Shown: positions 1-10,223 of the stretch, piece by piece
Layout of the letters: every line of letters begins with the position of its first letter
How positions within the stretch are numbered: position 1 is the stretch's first letter
Source: an uncultured Gammaproteobacteria bacterium
GTDB taxonomy: Bacteria > Pseudomonadota > Gammaproteobacteria > Pseudomonadales > Pseudohongiellaceae
DNA length: 35,737 nt
Direction: 5' to 3'
Assembly (NCBI GenBank): GCA_913058135.1
Contig: CAJXPR010000026.1
Coordinates: 1-35,737 of the forward strand
Program-made: the position numbers and the translations under genes
Notes under the pieces: model-generated
Database searches by the model: none
What the model saw: the letters and a program-made list of their open reading frames with translations, nothing else
Told to the model about the DNA's origin: nothing

Positions 1-32
1 CTCGTGGGCTCGGAGATGTGTATAAGAGACAG
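1..32. other. Nextera library adapter (not genomic)
   Basis: These bases match the Illumina Nextera read-2 adapter without its first two bases. They end in the mosaic-end sequence AGATGTGTATAAGAGACAG, after which genomic sequence begins at 33. An in-frame GTG at 18 makes an apparent start (MYKRQ) for the first open frame, but those residues are adapter-encoded. Confidence 0.97.
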
Positions 33-608
33 TATCTGCAGGCACTGCGCGCGGCCAAACATCGGGTCGTGATCACCAATGCCTACTTTCTGCCCAGCTA
101 CCGGCTGATGCGCGAGCTGCGGCGCACGGCTCGCCGGGGCGTCAAGGTCACACTCATCCTGCAGGGCCACCCGGATCTGCGCTGGGCGCGGGCACTGACC
201 AGCCTGATCTACAACTACCTGTTGCGCCACGGTGTCATAATCCACGAGTATTGCCGCCGGCCACTGCACGGCAAGGTGGCGCTGGTTGATGATGAATGGT
301 GCACGGTCGGTTCCAGCAACCTTGACCCGTTAAGCCTGTCCCTGAACCTGGAAGCCAACCTCATTATCCGGGACCGCGCTCTGAACGGTAAACTGTACGA
401 CCACCTGACATCACTGGCTGACAGCGACTGCCAGGTCATCACTGAAAAGATCGCAGTACGTGGCTACTGGTGGCGGATGCCGCTATCCTTCGCCTGTTTC
501 CATTTCCTGCGGCATTTCCCGGCTATCGCAGGCATTCTGCCGGCACACACACCGGTTCTGGAGCAACTGGACGCCAAAGACACAGAATCAAGTAAAAGAG
601 TAAGGTAA
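33..608 (+). CDS. clsB: Cardiolipin synthase ClsB, C-terminal half (5' truncated)
   Basis: This is the C-terminal ~191 residues of a phospholipase D superfamily protein. The second HKD motif is visible as HGKVALVDD followed by GSSNLDPLSLSLNLE, the usual second catalytic block of ClsB/YbhO-type cardiolipin synthases, which make cardiolipin at the inner membrane. The family is about 390-410 residues, so the first HKD motif lies beyond the contig edge. There is no genuine start: the apparent start lies in the adapter. A ybhN-type gene follows 5 bases downstream, as in the E. coli ybhP-clsB(ybhO)-ybhN cluster, which supports the assignment and suggests an operon. A generic PLD-family phosphatidyltransferase is the alternative. 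Confidence 0.85.
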   Translation, partial: YLQALRAAKHRVVITNAYFLPSYRLMRELRRTARRGVKVTLILQGHPDLRWARALTSLIYNYLLRHGVIIHEYCRRPLHGKVALVDDEWCTVGSSNLDPLSLSLNLEANLIIRDRALNGKLYDHLTSLADSDCQVITEKIAVRGYWWRMPLSFACFHFLRHFPAIAGILPAHTPVLEQLDAKDTESSKRVR

Positions 609-613
609 AAAAC

Positions 614-1567
614 ATGAATACCCGTACCAAAAAGCTGCTTCGACGAGCCGTCACAGTGTTTTTTCTGATTGCCATTCCAACGCTGCTGTACTTCCTGCTG
701 CGCGACCTGGAGTGGCAGGAAGTGAAAACCGCCCTGCAGAGTTACAGCTGGACAACGCTGTTGAGCGGCGCCGGCATTGCCGCCCTGAGTTATGCGGTAC
801 TGTGCAGTTATGACCTGCTGGGGCGCCGCTACACGAAGCATTCGTTGAGCACGCCAACGGTGCTCGCCGTGGCCTACGTGTGCTACAGCTTCAATCTCAA
901 CTTCGGCGCCTGGATCGGTGGCATTGCCCTGCGCTATCGGCTGTATTCCAAACAGGGACTGAGCATGTCGACGGTCACCGGCATCCTGAGTATCAGTCTG
1001 CTGGCCAACTGGCTGGGCTACATGCTGGTGGCAGGCACGTTGTTCTCGTTTCGCCTGATGTCTGTGCCTGACAGCTGGTATGTCAGTACGTTGACGCTGC
1101 AGATTATCGGTATTGGGCTTTTGGCAACCGTGGCAGTGTATCTGCTGGCCTGTCAGTTTTCCCGCCGCCGTACCTGGAGCTGGCGTGATTACCGGATCAC
1201 ACTGCCCTCGCTGACGATGGCGTTGCTGCAGATATCATTAGGGGTCCTCAACTGGTGCCTGATGGCCGCACTGATTTATATTCTGTTACCCGATGAGGCT
1301 TTTTACCCCAGTGTACTCGCCGTCTTGATGGTCAGCAGTATCGCCGGCATCATCACGCATATTCCGGCCGGGCTGGGGGTACTGGAGGCGATATTCATTG
1401 CCTTGATGCGTGGCGAGTTTCCGGTCAGTGAACTGCTCGCCGCGCTGCTGGCGTATCGGGCGCTGTATTTCCTGTTCCCGCTGACGCTGGGTGTGATCGG
1501 CTATCTGATCCTGGAGCGGCGCGGCGCCACTGACGATGCGGAAGCCGGCAACTCTGCTGCACCCTGA
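614..1567 (+). CDS. ybhN: YbhN-like membrane protein (UPF0104, lysylphosphatidylglycerol synthase TM family)
   Basis: This 317-residue polytopic membrane protein has about eight hydrophobic segments, starting near residues 14-27 and ending near 280-300. It carries the family-typical stretch ITHIPAGLGVLEAIFIALM (about residues 248-266), seen in UPF0104 proteins related to the flippase half of MprF. Its exact role is not established; lipid handling in the envelope is the usual suggestion and fits the adjacent clsB. The start ATG at 614 lies five bases after the clsB stop with an AAGG just upstream, so the two are probably co-transcribed and translationally linked. It converges on glgB, leaving only seven bases between the stops, with no clear terminator. 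Confidence 0.82.
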   Translation: MNTRTKKLLRRAVTVFFLIAIPTLLYFLLRDLEWQEVKTALQSYSWTTLLSGAGIAALSYAVLCSYDLLGRRYTKHSLSTPTVLAVAYVCYSFNLNFGAWIGGIALRYRLYSKQGLSMSTVTGILSISLLANWLGYMLVAGTLFSFRLMSVPDSWYVSTLTLQIIGIGLLATVAVYLLACQFSRRRTWSWRDYRITLPSLTMALLQISLGVLNWCLMAALIYILLPDEAFYPSVLAVLMVSSIAGIITHIPAGLGVLEAIFIALMRGEFPVSELLAALLAYRALYFLFPLTLGVIGYLILERRGATDDAEAGNSAAP

Positions 1568-1574
1568 CAGCAAT

Positions 1575-3782
1575 TCAGGATTGATCGGGACTTAGCAACA
1601 GCGTGGCCAGCGGTGGCAGGTCCAGCACCAGCGAGTCGCTCCGGCCATGGGCAGCGACGTCCTCGGTAGCGACCGTGGCCAGATCCGCGTAATCTGATCC
1701 GGCGTAGTATCCGGCATCACTGTTTAGCAGCACCCGCCACTGTCCGGCGCAAGGCACCCCCACTCGGTATCCCGGCCTGGGTATCGGCGTGAAATTGTGG
1801 ATCACCAGAACCGGATCGACGCCGTTGTGACAACGCAGCCAGGCATACACACTGTTCTGTGTGTCATCACCAATCAGCCACTGGAAACCGGCTTCGCGGT
1901 GATCTCCTGCATGCAGGGCCGGCAGCTGGCGATACAGCTGATTCAGCGTTGCCACCAGTCTGTGTATACCCTGGTGTTCCGGTTTGTCCAGCAGTGCCCA
2001 GTCGAGCTGACCATCATGATCCCACTCGCGCCACGCGCCAAATTCACAACCCATGAACAACAGCTTCTTACCCGGGTGGGTCCACATGAACGCCAGATAC
2101 AGGCGCAGGTTGGCAAATTTCTGCCAGTGGTCACCGGGCATCTTGTTGAGCAGCGACCCCTTGCCGTGTACAACCTCATCGTGCGAGATCGGCAGAATAA
2201 AGGTTTCGCTGAACGCGTACAGCAGGCCAAAGGTCAGTTGGTGGTGATGATAGCGGCGATTGACCGGATCCTCGCTGATGTAGGCCAGCGAGTCGTGCAT
2301 CCAGCCCATATTCCATTTTGCCGCGAACCCCAATCCACCTTCGCCGGTCGGGTGACTGACGCCGGGAAAGGCCGTGGATTCTTCGGCGATAACCATGGCA
2401 CCCGGCACTTCATGGGCCACAACATCATTAAGCTGACGCAGGAAATCAATGGCTTCCAGGTTTTCGCGACCACCGTAGTGATTGGGTATCCATTCGCCCT
2501 CTTTACGTGAGTAGTCGCGGTACAGCATCGACGCCACGGCATCTACCCGCAAACCATCGACGTGGAAGCGGCGCAGCCAGTGCAAGGCAGAGGCAATCAT
2601 GAAGCCACGCACTTCGTGCCGCCCCAGATTGTAGATAAAGGTGTCCCAGTCCTGGTGAAACCCTTCAAAAGGATGTGCATACTCGTACAACGCGGTGCCG
2701 TCGAAGTGCGCCAGGCCGTGAGCGTCGGTGGGGAAATGTGCCGGCACCCAGTCCAGAATCACGCCGATGCCCGCGCTATGGCAGGCATCAACAAAGGCCG
2801 CGAACTCATCCGGTGTGCCGTACCGCGCCGTGGGCGCAAACTGGGACAGCACCTGGTAGCCCCAGGAACCACCAAATGGATGCTCCATCACCGGCATAAG
2901 TTCTATGTGCGTAAAGCCCAGCTGGGTGATGTAGGGAATGAGGCGCTGTGCCAACTGTGGCCAGCCCAGGCTGTCGCCATGCTCGTCGCGCATCCAGGAG
3001 CCGGCATGAAGCTCGTAGATGACCATTGGTACCTGTGTGCCCTGGCGCTGCGGGCGCTGCTCCAGCCATTGTCCGTCCTGCCAGGCGTGGGCAAGCGGCG
3101 CGGCGATCACCGAGGCAGTGGCCGGTGGTGTCTCGGTACGCAAGGCCACCGGGTCAGCGCGTTGTGTGGCCACATTGTCGGCGCCAAGAATGTCATACTT
3201 GTACAGCTCGCCCGGCTGCAGGCGCGGAATGAACAGCTCCCACAGGCCGCAGCCATGATGGCGCCGCATAACATGCCGACGCGCATCCCAGCCGTTGAAG
3301 GAGCCGATGACCGACACTCGTTGTGCGTTAGGCGCCCACACAACAAAACGTACACCCGGCACCTTTCCGATAGTGAGCGGCTGTGCGCCGAGACTGTCGC
3401 CGAGATGGCGATGTTTGCCTTCAGAGAACAGATGGATATCCATTTCCCCCAGCGTCGACGGAAAGCTGTACGGGTCCTCGGTTTCCTGTTGCCCGCCGGG
3501 CCACCATATGCGCAAACGGTAGGCACGCAAGGGCTCGTCCAGCACCGCCACAAACAGGCCCGGTGGTCCGGACTCTGCCATATTTAGCTGGGCGGCACCG
3601 TCTGGCAGCAAGTCCACCGCCATTGCGCCGGGCAGCCATACACGCACGATCCATTGCGCATCCGCGTCGGATTCAACAGGCAGCCGATGCGGCCCGAGTA
3701 TCGCGAACGGGTCCGCGTGGCGGCCCTGTAGCAGTGCTTCGGCCTCGCGCGATGACAATGCGGCAACGGCGACATCCATCAT
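1575..3782 (-). CDS. glgB: 1,4-alpha-glucan branching enzyme GlgB
   Basis: GlgB (735 residues, normal bacterial length) cuts alpha-1,4-glucan chains and rejoins them as alpha-1,6 branches. It has an N-terminal CBM48-type module (DPFAILGPH near residue 24; FVVWAPNA near 146) and a GH13 barrel. Catalytic residues are visible: nucleophile D414 in [16 protein letters not shown], acid/base E467 in [11 protein letters not shown], and D535 in [11 protein letters not shown]. The ATG overlaps the upstream treS stop (ATGA), so translation is probably coupled. It is the last gene of the SDR-glgE-treS-glgB operon, where it would branch the linear glucan made by GlgE. Confidence 0.97.
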   Translation of the reverse strand: MMDVAVAALSSREAEALLQGRHADPFAILGPHRLPVESDADAQWIVRVWLPGAMAVDLLPDGAAQLNMAESGPPGLFVAVLDEPLRAYRLRIWWPGGQQETEDPYSFPSTLGEMDIHLFSEGKHRHLGDSLGAQPLTIGKVPGVRFVVWAPNAQRVSVIGSFNGWDARRHVMRRHHGCGLWELFIPRLQPGELYKYDILGADNVATQRADPVALRTETPPATASVIAAPLAHAWQDGQWLEQRPQRQGTQVPMVIYELHAGSWMRDEHGDSLGWPQLAQRLIPYITQLGFTHIELMPVMEHPFGGSWGYQVLSQFAPTARYGTPDEFAAFVDACHSAGIGVILDWVPAHFPTDAHGLAHFDGTALYEYAHPFEGFHQDWDTFIYNLGRHEVRGFMIASALHWLRRFHVDGLRVDAVASMLYRDYSRKEGEWIPNHYGGRENLEAIDFLRQLNDVVAHEVPGAMVIAEESTAFPGVSHPTGEGGLGFAAKWNMGWMHDSLAYISEDPVNRRYHHHQLTFGLLYAFSETFILPISHDEVVHGKGSLLNKMPGDHWQKFANLRLYLAFMWTHPGKKLLFMGCEFGAWREWDHDGQLDWALLDKPEHQGIHRLVATLNQLYRQLPALHAGDHREAGFQWLIGDDTQNSVYAWLRCHNGVDPVLVIHNFTPIPRPGYRVGVPCAGQWRVLLNSDAGYYAGSDYADLATVATEDVAAHGRSDSLVLDLPPLATLLLSPDQS

Positions 3783-6700
3783 GATGTTTCATCCCAGGCG
3801 TCAATCTGTGTCAGCAGCGTCAGCAAACCCTGCACCGGAACACCTAACCACGCGGGCCGGTGCGCCGCCTCATACAGGATTTCGTAACCGGCCTTGTCGA
3901 TGCTGTACAGCCAGCGTGCGGCATTGCCACCACGTTCCGACCGCCAATGATGAGGCACCTCAGCGGAAGCCAGCCAATAGGCATCAAGAAACGCATCCAC
4001 GGATTTTTCGCAGTAGCTGCGCGTGACATAGCTCGTGGCCTGTTCCGCTTCTTCGGAGTTGTCGGTGGCCCGTTGACCACGACGCGCAGTTGCCGCCGCG
4101 TAGTCGAAGGACCGCAATACGCCAGCGACATCCTTGTAGGGGCTGTGCAGGGCCCGGCGCTCGGCCAGGCTGCGGGTCGGTTCGCCCTCAAAATCGATCA
4201 GGTAGGCATCTTCCTGTACCACCAGCACCTGGCCCAGATGCAGATCACCGTGTACACGTATGCGTAAGCCGCCGACGGTCTCGCTGGCCAATTGCCTGAT
4301 GCGCTGACGCAAAGGCTCCACGCGTTCCAGCAGTTGCTGCACACGTTGCTGATTATCAGCGTCAAATGTGTGCTGCTGGTCGAGCAGAACGTCCAATGCC
4401 GCTTCCAGTTGTCGGCAGATACGCTCTGCTATCTCTTCTGTATCGATTTCAGTAATGCTGCAGGGTCTGAACGCCGGGTCCTCGTCAGCCGCCCCGTCAG
4501 TGGCCCCGTTCGCGGACGGACATGCCAGCAGCGCGTGCATACTGCCCAGTCGCTGCCCCAGCATGCGGGCAAAATTTTCCAGTTCCGCCAGCGCGGTGAA
4601 CTGATTTTCGTGCTCGGACATACCGCCGGCCAGCTCATCACGAATCGCCCGCTGCAATGCCGATTGTGTCCAGGCCCAGGCGTCGCCCTGGTTATCCAGA
4701 TAACCCTGCAGCACCATCAGCACCTGCGACTCGCCATCCGGCGCTTCGCGCTGCACCGTGCCCAGCAGGGGCGCACAGTGGGTAAAGCCGCGACGGGTCA
4801 GAAACGCGCCCATCTCCACTTCCGGATGCACACCGGGACGAACGTAGCGCAGCACCTTGAGCACACACTGACGGCCAACCACCACCGAGCTGTTGCTTTG
4901 TTCGGCAGACAACCACTGGACTTCCTGGTCGGTATCTGCGGCTGGGTGCCGGATCGTCAGTGCAGCCAGCGATTCGGTGCCACTGAACACCAGCGCGCCG
5001 TCCGGATGATCGATACGCCGGTCATCCCTGATGTTTTCTATGACAGTGCGCACGAAGGCTTCGATGCTGAAGGCATCCGTTAACAGGCCCACTTTAGGGC
5101 CACGTCGCACACGAGCCATGGCGAGCTGTCGGGACAATGCATTGCCAGTATCTTCCTCGGCATAACCCAGCCACAGCTGGTAACTGCCCGACCCGGCCGA
5201 GGCATCAACCTTGAGCTCACACAACCAGTACTGATCATTCACGGGCGTTGCTCTGGTGATCTGTACCGGCCCGGTCTGTTGACCGGCAAACCAGCGCCGC
5301 TGCGACAGATACGCCGGCAGGGTTTCGGTTTCCAGTGCTGTCCGTATAGGTTCCTGCAGAATGTCGCTGAGATCGCGTTTGACAACCAGGGTCGCCATAT
5401 CCGGCATCGGCTGGGGCGCTTCAACGTGCCAGCCCGGCATATGGCTGTGCTCGGTCAGGTAGAACCAGTAAAACCCATAGGGCGGCAGCGATAATTGATA
5501 ATGCGCTTCATCGATGGGCGGGAAGGCACTGCCTCCAGTCATTTCCACCGGTACCTTGCCGGCAAACGCAGCCAGATCCAGCTCCACTGCCTGCGCTGCA
5601 CGAGACAGATTGGCCACACACAATATCGTTTCCTGCTCTGTCCTGTCGTCCTGGTATTCGCGCAGATAGGCGAGTATGCGGCGATTGGCGGGAGACAGCA
5701 TTTTCAGTGACCCGCGGCCAAAGGCCTTTTGCTGCTTGCGCACCATCAGCATGCGACGTGTCCAGTTCAGCAGAGAATGCGGATCTGCCTGCTGTGCTTC
5801 CACGTTGATGGTCTGGTATCCATACAGGGGATCCTGAATCGGCGGCAACACCATGCTGGCGGGGTCGGCCTTGGAAAAGCCGCCGTTGCGGTCGATGGAC
5901 CACTGCATGGGCGTGCGCACCCCATCACGGTCGCCGAGGAAGATATTGTCCCCCATGCCCAGCTCATCACCGTAATAAAGCGTCGGAGTCCCGGGCATCG
6001 ACAGCAGCAGGCTGTGCAGCAGTTCAATGCGCCGGCGGTCGCGCTCCATCAGCGGTGCCAGCCGGCGGCGGATACCAAGGTTGATGCGCGCACGGCGATC
6101 GGCGGCGTAATAGCTCCACAGGTGGTCGCGCTCGTGGTCGGTGACCATCTCCAGGGTAAGCTCATCGTGGTTGCGCAAAAAAATCGCCCACTGACAATTG
6201 GCCGGAATCTCCGGCGTCTGCCGCAGGATGTCGGTGATCGGAAAACGGTCCTCCTGGGCCAGCGCCATATACATGCGTGGCATCAGGGGAAAATGGAAAG
6301 CCATGTGGCACTCGTCGCCTTCGCCGCGTTCGTTGCCGCCGAAATACAGCTGGGTGTCCTCGGGCCACTGATTGGCCTCTGCCAGCAACATGCGATCCGG
6401 GTAGCGGCTGTCGAGCTCTGCACGAATCTTCTTAAGTACCACGTGGGTTTCCGGCAGGTTTTCATTGTTGGTGCCGTCACGCTCGATCAGATACGGAATG
6501 GCATCCAGGCGTAAGCCATCCACGCCCATGTCCAGCCAGTAACGCATGACCGACAGCACTTGCCGCAGCACCTGCGGGTTATCGAAATTCAGGTCCGGCT
6601 GGTGAGAGTAAAAACGATGCCAGAAATACTGACCGGCCACCGGATCCCAGGTCCAGTTGGACTTTTCCGTGTCCAGAAAGATGATGCGGGTGCCGGCGTA

Positions 6701-7138
6701 CTTCTGGTCACTGTCAGACCACACATAATAGTTGCGCGCCGCCGATCCGGGTTTGGCACGCCGTGCCCGCTGAAACCAGGGATGCTGGTCGGAGGTATGA
6801 TTGATGACCAGTTCGCAGATAACGCGTAGCCCGCGCTTGTGGGCCTCGGCGATAAAACGTTTAACATCGGCCAGCGAGCCGTAGTCGTCGTGAACATTAC
6901 GATAATCAGCAATATCGTAGCCGTCATCACGTCGGGGGGAGGGAAAAAACGGCAACAACCAGATGGTATTGACGCCCAGGTCGGCAATATAGTCCAGTTT
7001 GGCGATGAGCCCGGAAAAGTCACCGATACCGTCATTGTTGGCATCAAAAAATGACTTTACATGTACCTGATAGATCACCGCATCTTTGTACCACAGTGGA
7101 TCTTCAGTAAATTGTCGGGTCTGGTTGCGTTTAGTCAT
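3779..7138 (-). CDS. treS: Trehalose synthase / maltokinase fusion (TreS-Mak)
   Basis: This 1119-residue two-enzyme fusion has an N-terminal GH13 trehalose synthase (about 1-545) that interconverts trehalose and maltose, with D212 ([15 protein letters not shown]), E254 ([11 protein letters not shown]) and D325 (LRNHDE). The C-terminal half (about 590-1119) is a maltokinase with the kinase loop HGDLHLGQ at ~963-970 and IDFEGEP at ~981, phosphorylating maltose to maltose-1-phosphate. I chose ATG 7138 ([10 protein letters not shown]), which overlaps the glgE stop by 8 bases. A longer frame to 7195 would overlap glgE by 65 bases and begin in a short tandem repeat. The fusion hands the GlgE substrate directly along the pathway. 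Confidence 0.96.
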   Translation of the reverse strand: MTKRNQTRQFTEDPLWYKDAVIYQVHVKSFFDANNDGIGDFSGLIAKLDYIADLGVNTIWLLPFFPSPRRDDGYDIADYRNVHDDYGSLADVKRFIAEAHKRGLRVICELVINHTSDQHPWFQRARRAKPGSAARNYYVWSDSDQKYAGTRIIFLDTEKSNWTWDPVAGQYFWHRFYSHQPDLNFDNPQVLRQVLSVMRYWLDMGVDGLRLDAIPYLIERDGTNNENLPETHVVLKKIRAELDSRYPDRMLLAEANQWPEDTQLYFGGNERGEGDECHMAFHFPLMPRMYMALAQEDRFPITDILRQTPEIPANCQWAIFLRNHDELTLEMVTDHERDHLWSYYAADRRARINLGIRRRLAPLMERDRRRIELLHSLLLSMPGTPTLYYGDELGMGDNIFLGDRDGVRTPMQWSIDRNGGFSKADPASMVLPPIQDPLYGYQTINVEAQQADPHSLLNWTRRMLMVRKQQKAFGRGSLKMLSPANRRILAYLREYQDDRTEQETILCVANLSRAAQAVELDLAAFAGKVPVEMTGGSAFPPIDEAHYQLSLPPYGFYWFYLTEHSHMPGWHVEAPQPMPDMATLVVKRDLSDILQEPIRTALETETLPAYLSQRRWFAGQQTGPVQITRATPVNDQYWLCELKVDASAGSGSYQLWLGYAEEDTGNALSRQLAMARVRRGPKVGLLTDAFSIEAFVRTVIENIRDDRRIDHPDGALVFSGTESLAALTIRHPAADTDQEVQWLSAEQSNSSVVVGRQCVLKVLRYVRPGVHPEVEMGAFLTRRGFTHCAPLLGTVQREAPDGESQVLMVLQGYLDNQGDAWAWTQSALQRAIRDELAGGMSEHENQFTALAELENFARMLGQRLGSMHALLACPSANGATDGAADEDPAFRPCSITEIDTEEIAERICRQLEAALDVLLDQQHTFDADNQQRVQQLLERVEPLRQRIRQLASETVGGLRIRVHGDLHLGQVLVVQEDAYLIDFEGEPTRSLAERRALHSPYKDVAGVLRSFDYAAATARRGQRATDNSEEAEQATSYVTRSYCEKSVDAFLDAYWLASAEVPHHWRSERGGNAARWLYSIDKAGYEILYEAAHRPAWLGVPVQGLLTLLTQIDAWDETS

Positions 7139-9191
7139 GCCCTGCGTCACCTTGTTGTCTGTATACCTCTTGTTGTCTGTATACATCTGGCACACTCAGC
7201 TTCCAGATGCCGAATGGCAGATGCCAGGGTTCAATGCGCATCCACTGATGTTTACCATGCCATGTCCAGCGATGCCCGTTCATAAGATCCTCGCCGTCCA
7301 TGCTGGCTGAGTCGGGCAGACCGAACTCCCACAACGGTAGCTCAAAATGGCTTTCCTGGGCGTTGTCCGGATCCACGCTGACAGCGATCAAAATAAAATT
7401 GGACAGATCCGCGGTACGTTTGCCAAACAGCAGGATATTGCCGTTGGCAACCTGATAAACCTGCAGACCCAGATGCGTCTGCAGGGCCGGGTTATTGCGC
7501 CGGATCCGGTTCAGCTGGCTGATTTCGTACACGATGTTGTCGTGCATCGGCTCAGGCGCCAGCCGTGCCCGTATCTGATATTTTTCCGAATCAAGATATT
7601 CCTCCTTGCCCGGCACCGGTGCCGACTCACACCGCTCAAATCCCGAGTAAAGCCCCCACAATCCCGAGCCCATGGTGGCCAGTGCTGCCCGAATTAGAAA
7701 ACCGGCGCGCCCGGCGTTGTGCAGAACAAACGGATTGATGTCCGGGGTGTTGACAAAAAAATGCGGCCGATAGCAGTCCCGCCAGGGTGGACCATTCAGT
7801 TCAGTGAAATACTGCGCCAGTTCGTCGCGGGTATTGCGCCAGGTGAAATACGTGTAACTCTGACTGAAGCCCACCTTGCCCAATCTCGCCATCATGGCTG
7901 GCCGGGTAAACGCTTCGGCTAAAAAAATAACGTCAGGATGTTGGCGCCGGACATCGGCGATCAGCCATTCCCAGAACGGCAAGGGCTTGGTGTGCGGATT
8001 ATCCACCCGAAACATCTTCACGCCCCGCTCCACCCAGGTCATGACGATATCCCGCAGCGCCAGCCAAAGATCGGGTATCGCCCCTTCGGCGTAAAAATCC
8101 ACGTTAACGATGTCTTCATACTTTTTGGGCGGGTTCTCCGCATAACGGACACTGCCATCGGGACGCCACCGAAACCACTCCGGATGCTGCTTCAGCCAGG
8201 GATGGTCCGGCGAACACTGGATGGCAAAATCCAGCGCGATCTCCAGACCATGCTCGTGGGCGTCCTGCACCAGTTGCAGAAAGTCCTCCAGCGAACCCAG
8301 TTCGGGATGGATGGCCTCGTGCCCGCCGGCTTCGCTGCCAATGGCGTAGGGGCTGCCCGGATCATCGGCGTTTGCGATCAGGGCATTGTTACGGCCTTTG
8401 CGATGGGTGTGGCCGATGGGATGAATCGGCGGGAAATACAGCACGTCGAAGCCCATGGCACGAATGCGGGGCAACTGGCGTGTCACATCAGCAAAGGTTC
8501 CGTGCCGGGCGGCATCATCGGTCATCGATCGCGGAAACAGTTCGTACCAGCTGGCAAATTCAGCTGCCTGACGCTCGACCTCGATGGCAAAACTGTCACT
8601 GAGCACGCGGTGCGGTTTGCTCTCCGCACGGGACACGGCAGATACGCTGTCAGATGCCAGCAACAACAGCATTTTGTCTTCATCGGACGCTGCCGTGCGC
8701 AGCCGCGACAGCAGCTGCTCAACGTCGGCGCGTGCATCGTTGTCCTCGATCTCGCCGGTCAGCACGTCCTGCAGCAGCGCCTCGCCTTCCTGCAGCTCCA
8801 GGCTGATATCCACACCCGCGGCGAATTTTTTCTCGATTTCATCACAAAAGCCGAGGTAGTGGTCGATCCACGCCTCAATCATGAATTCCAGGCGCCCGAC
8901 CGTGTCACAGCGGATCTCTGTTTCCCAGTGATCGTTGCCGAGGAAACGCAATGTCGATGCCGACCAGCCTTTTTGTTGTGTCTTGCGGGTCTGCGGCGCT
9001 GGCCGCCATAACACCCGTGCCTGCAGCTTTTCATGACCGTCAACGAAGACGACAGCGCTGACCGTGACCGGTTTATCAACAATGGCCTTGGCCGCAAAGC
9101 GCCCGGCGTCTACCGACGGGCTGACCGACTCGATGGCTATTCTGGGCGACTGGGTCGCCTTGAGTTGTTTGCGTGAGGCTGGCATAGGCAT
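7131..9191 (-). CDS. glgE: Alpha-1,4-glucan:maltose-1-phosphate maltosyltransferase GlgE
   Basis: GlgE extends alpha-1,4-glucans with maltosyl units from maltose-1-phosphate. The 686-residue protein has an N-terminal beta-rich domain (about 15-115), a helical insert (about 120-195) and a GH13_3 barrel. Catalytic residues are visible: nucleophile D397 in MFRVDNPHTKP, acid/base E426 in IFLAEAFTRP and D484 in VNTPDINPF. The ATG at 9191 shares a base with the upstream SDR stop (TGATG); a TTG three bases upstream and an ATG at 9185 are alternatives. The last ~12 residues come from an 18-bp tandem duplication (VYRQQE-VYRQQG) absent from a typical GlgE core, so the tail length may vary between strains. 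Confidence 0.96.
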   Translation of the reverse strand: MPMPASRKQLKATQSPRIAIESVSPSVDAGRFAAKAIVDKPVTVSAVVFVDGHEKLQARVLWRPAPQTRKTQQKGWSASTLRFLGNDHWETEIRCDTVGRLEFMIEAWIDHYLGFCDEIEKKFAAGVDISLELQEGEALLQDVLTGEIEDNDARADVEQLLSRLRTAASDEDKMLLLLASDSVSAVSRAESKPHRVLSDSFAIEVERQAAEFASWYELFPRSMTDDAARHGTFADVTRQLPRIRAMGFDVLYFPPIHPIGHTHRKGRNNALIANADDPGSPYAIGSEAGGHEAIHPELGSLEDFLQLVQDAHEHGLEIALDFAIQCSPDHPWLKQHPEWFRWRPDGSVRYAENPPKKYEDIVNVDFYAEGAIPDLWLALRDIVMTWVERGVKMFRVDNPHTKPLPFWEWLIADVRRQHPDVIFLAEAFTRPAMMARLGKVGFSQSYTYFTWRNTRDELAQYFTELNGPPWRDCYRPHFFVNTPDINPFVLHNAGRAGFLIRAALATMGSGLWGLYSGFERCESAPVPGKEEYLDSEKYQIRARLAPEPMHDNIVYEISQLNRIRRNNPALQTHLGLQVYQVANGNILLFGKRTADLSNFILIAVSVDPDNAQESHFELPLWEFGLPDSASMDGEDLMNGHRWTWHGKHQWMRIEPWHLPFGIWKLSVPDVYRQQEVYRQQGDAGHD
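7151..7186 (-). repeat. 18-bp tandem duplication at the end of glgE
   Basis: Two adjacent 18-bp units (7151-7168 and 7169-7186) differ at one base. They encode VYRQQE and VYRQQG at the GlgE C-terminus. The length is a multiple of three, so copy change would not shift the frame. The repeat lies just upstream of the treS start, within its likely ribosome-loading region. Confidence 0.9.
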
Positions 9192-10045
9192 CAACCGTTG
9201 ATGACGCTGCCACCGTTCAGGTGCAGTACCTGTCCGGTCATGTAGCTGGAATCGCCGCAGGCCAGATACACATAGGCCGCCCCCAGCTCCGCGGGTTGTC
9301 CCGGGCGGCCCAGGGGCGTGCTGGCACCGAATTTTTCGACACTGTCTTCGGGAAAGGTCGAGGGGATCAGCGGTGTCCAGATCGGCCCGGGCGCCACACC
9401 GTTCACGCGTATGCCGCGCGGCGCCAGGTTGATGGAAAGCGAGCGCGTGAACGAGGTGATGGCACCCTTGGTGGACGAGTAGTCAATGAGCACCGGGTTG
9501 CCTTTATAGGCCGTGACCGACGTGGTATTGATGATCGCGGCGCCCGCCTCCAGATGCGGAAGCACGGCTTTGGTCAACCGAAACATGGCAAAGATGTTAC
9601 TGCGGAACGTCCTCTCCAGCTGCTCGTCGCTGATATCTTCAAGGTTCTTCTGTGGATGCTGCTCGCCCGCGTTGTTTACCAGAATATCGATGCGACCGAA
9701 CCTGTCCATGGTCTTTTGCACGACCTCCTGGCAGTGCTGAACGTCGGCTACATCCCCGGCGAACATCAGTACTTCGCGTCCGGCAGACTCGACTTCACGG
9801 CGGGTAAGTTCGGCGTCGTCATGCTCTTCCAGATACAACGCCACGATATCTGCGCCTTCGCGGGCGTAGTACACCGCCACCGCGCGGCCGATGCCACTGT
9901 CAGCGCCGGTGATGATGGCAACCTTGCCGGCCAGTTTGCCAGCGGCTTTATAGGTGTCGGAGTAGTATTCGGGCCGCGGGTGCATTTCGTCTTCACGCCC
10001 GGGCCGCTGATCCTGATGCTGCGGCGGGAGGGTCCGTTCGTCCAT
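9191..10045 (-). CDS. SDR family oxidoreductase (YghA/YhdF-like)
   Basis: This 284-residue NAD(P)-dependent short-chain dehydrogenase has the cofactor motif TGADSGIGRA, the NNAGEQHP motif, the catalytic Ser in INTTSVTAYKGN, and YSSTKGA as the YxxxK pair. The extended N-terminal arm (HPRPEYYSDTYKAAGKLAGK) is typical of the stress-associated YghA/YhdF/GsiB-type group rather than biosynthetic SDRs. I chose ATG 10045 because AGGAG lies 7-8 bases upstream; a longer frame to 10081 lacks such a site. It is the first gene of the operon ending in glgB, and its stop overlaps the glgE start. Its substrate is unknown; general stress-related SDRs of this kind occur beside the same genes in Pseudomonas. 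Confidence 0.92.
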   Translation of the reverse strand: MDERTLPPQHQDQRPGREDEMHPRPEYYSDTYKAAGKLAGKVAIITGADSGIGRAVAVYYAREGADIVALYLEEHDDAELTRREVESAGREVLMFAGDVADVQHCQEVVQKTMDRFGRIDILVNNAGEQHPQKNLEDISDEQLERTFRSNIFAMFRLTKAVLPHLEAGAAIINTTSVTAYKGNPVLIDYSSTKGAITSFTRSLSINLAPRGIRVNGVAPGPIWTPLIPSTFPEDSVEKFGASTPLGRPGQPAELGAAYVYLACGDSSYMTGQVLHLNGGSVING

Positions 10046-10082
10046 AAAAATCTCCTTGTGAAAATCCTTTCCACCTGTCAAT

Positions 10083-10110
10083 TACGACATGCTTTACCGC
10101 CAATAGTTTC
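10083..10110 (-). promoter_or_regulatory. Candidate ECF sigma (RpoE/AlgU-like) promoter of the SDR-glgE operon
   Basis: Reading the minus strand, G-AAACTA (10110-10104) is followed by 16 bases and TCGTA (10087-10083). It is the weakest of the six similar sites at the -35, but has the same 16-base spacing. The predicted transcript start is about 31 bases before the ATG at 10045. Confidence 0.4.
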
Positions 10111-10125
10111 GTGCCCTGCAGAAAT

Positions 10126-10168
10126 CGAACTTTTTGCTGCCGAACTTTTTGCTGCCGAACTTTTTGCC
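10126..10168. repeat. 15-bp tandem repeat, nearly three copies, carrying GAACTT
   Basis: The unit CGAACTTTTTGCTGC is present at 10126-10140 and 10141-10155, with a partial third copy at 10156-10168 (CGAACTTTTTGCC). Each copy contains GAACTT, the RpoE/AlgU -35 hexamer. Only the third copy has a suitable -10 at the correct distance. Confidence 0.93.
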
Positions 10169-10183
10169 AAGAGGGCAGTCGAA
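10157..10183 (+). promoter_or_regulatory. Candidate ECF sigma (RpoE/AlgU-like) promoter of the 10224 gene
   Basis: GAACTT (10157-10162), a 16-base spacer and TCGAA (10179-10183) match the GAACTT-N16-TC pattern of RpoE/AlgU promoters. Its -35 lies in the last unit of the 15-bp repeat. The predicted start is ~34 bases before the ATG at 10224. Confidence 0.6.
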
Positions 10184-10223
10184 TTTATTGAAGACGATCA
10201 GGCAATCCATGGAGGATGTGATT

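Noticed and set aside
2562-3587. 341-residue plus-strand frame inside glgB
   Set aside because: Antisense shadow of a gene with complete catalytic motifs.
7151-7186. LexA box from the CTGTATAC units
   Set aside because: No CAG arm at the required distance.
7938-9011. 357-residue plus-strand frame inside glgE
   Set aside because: Antisense shadow, no family resemblance.
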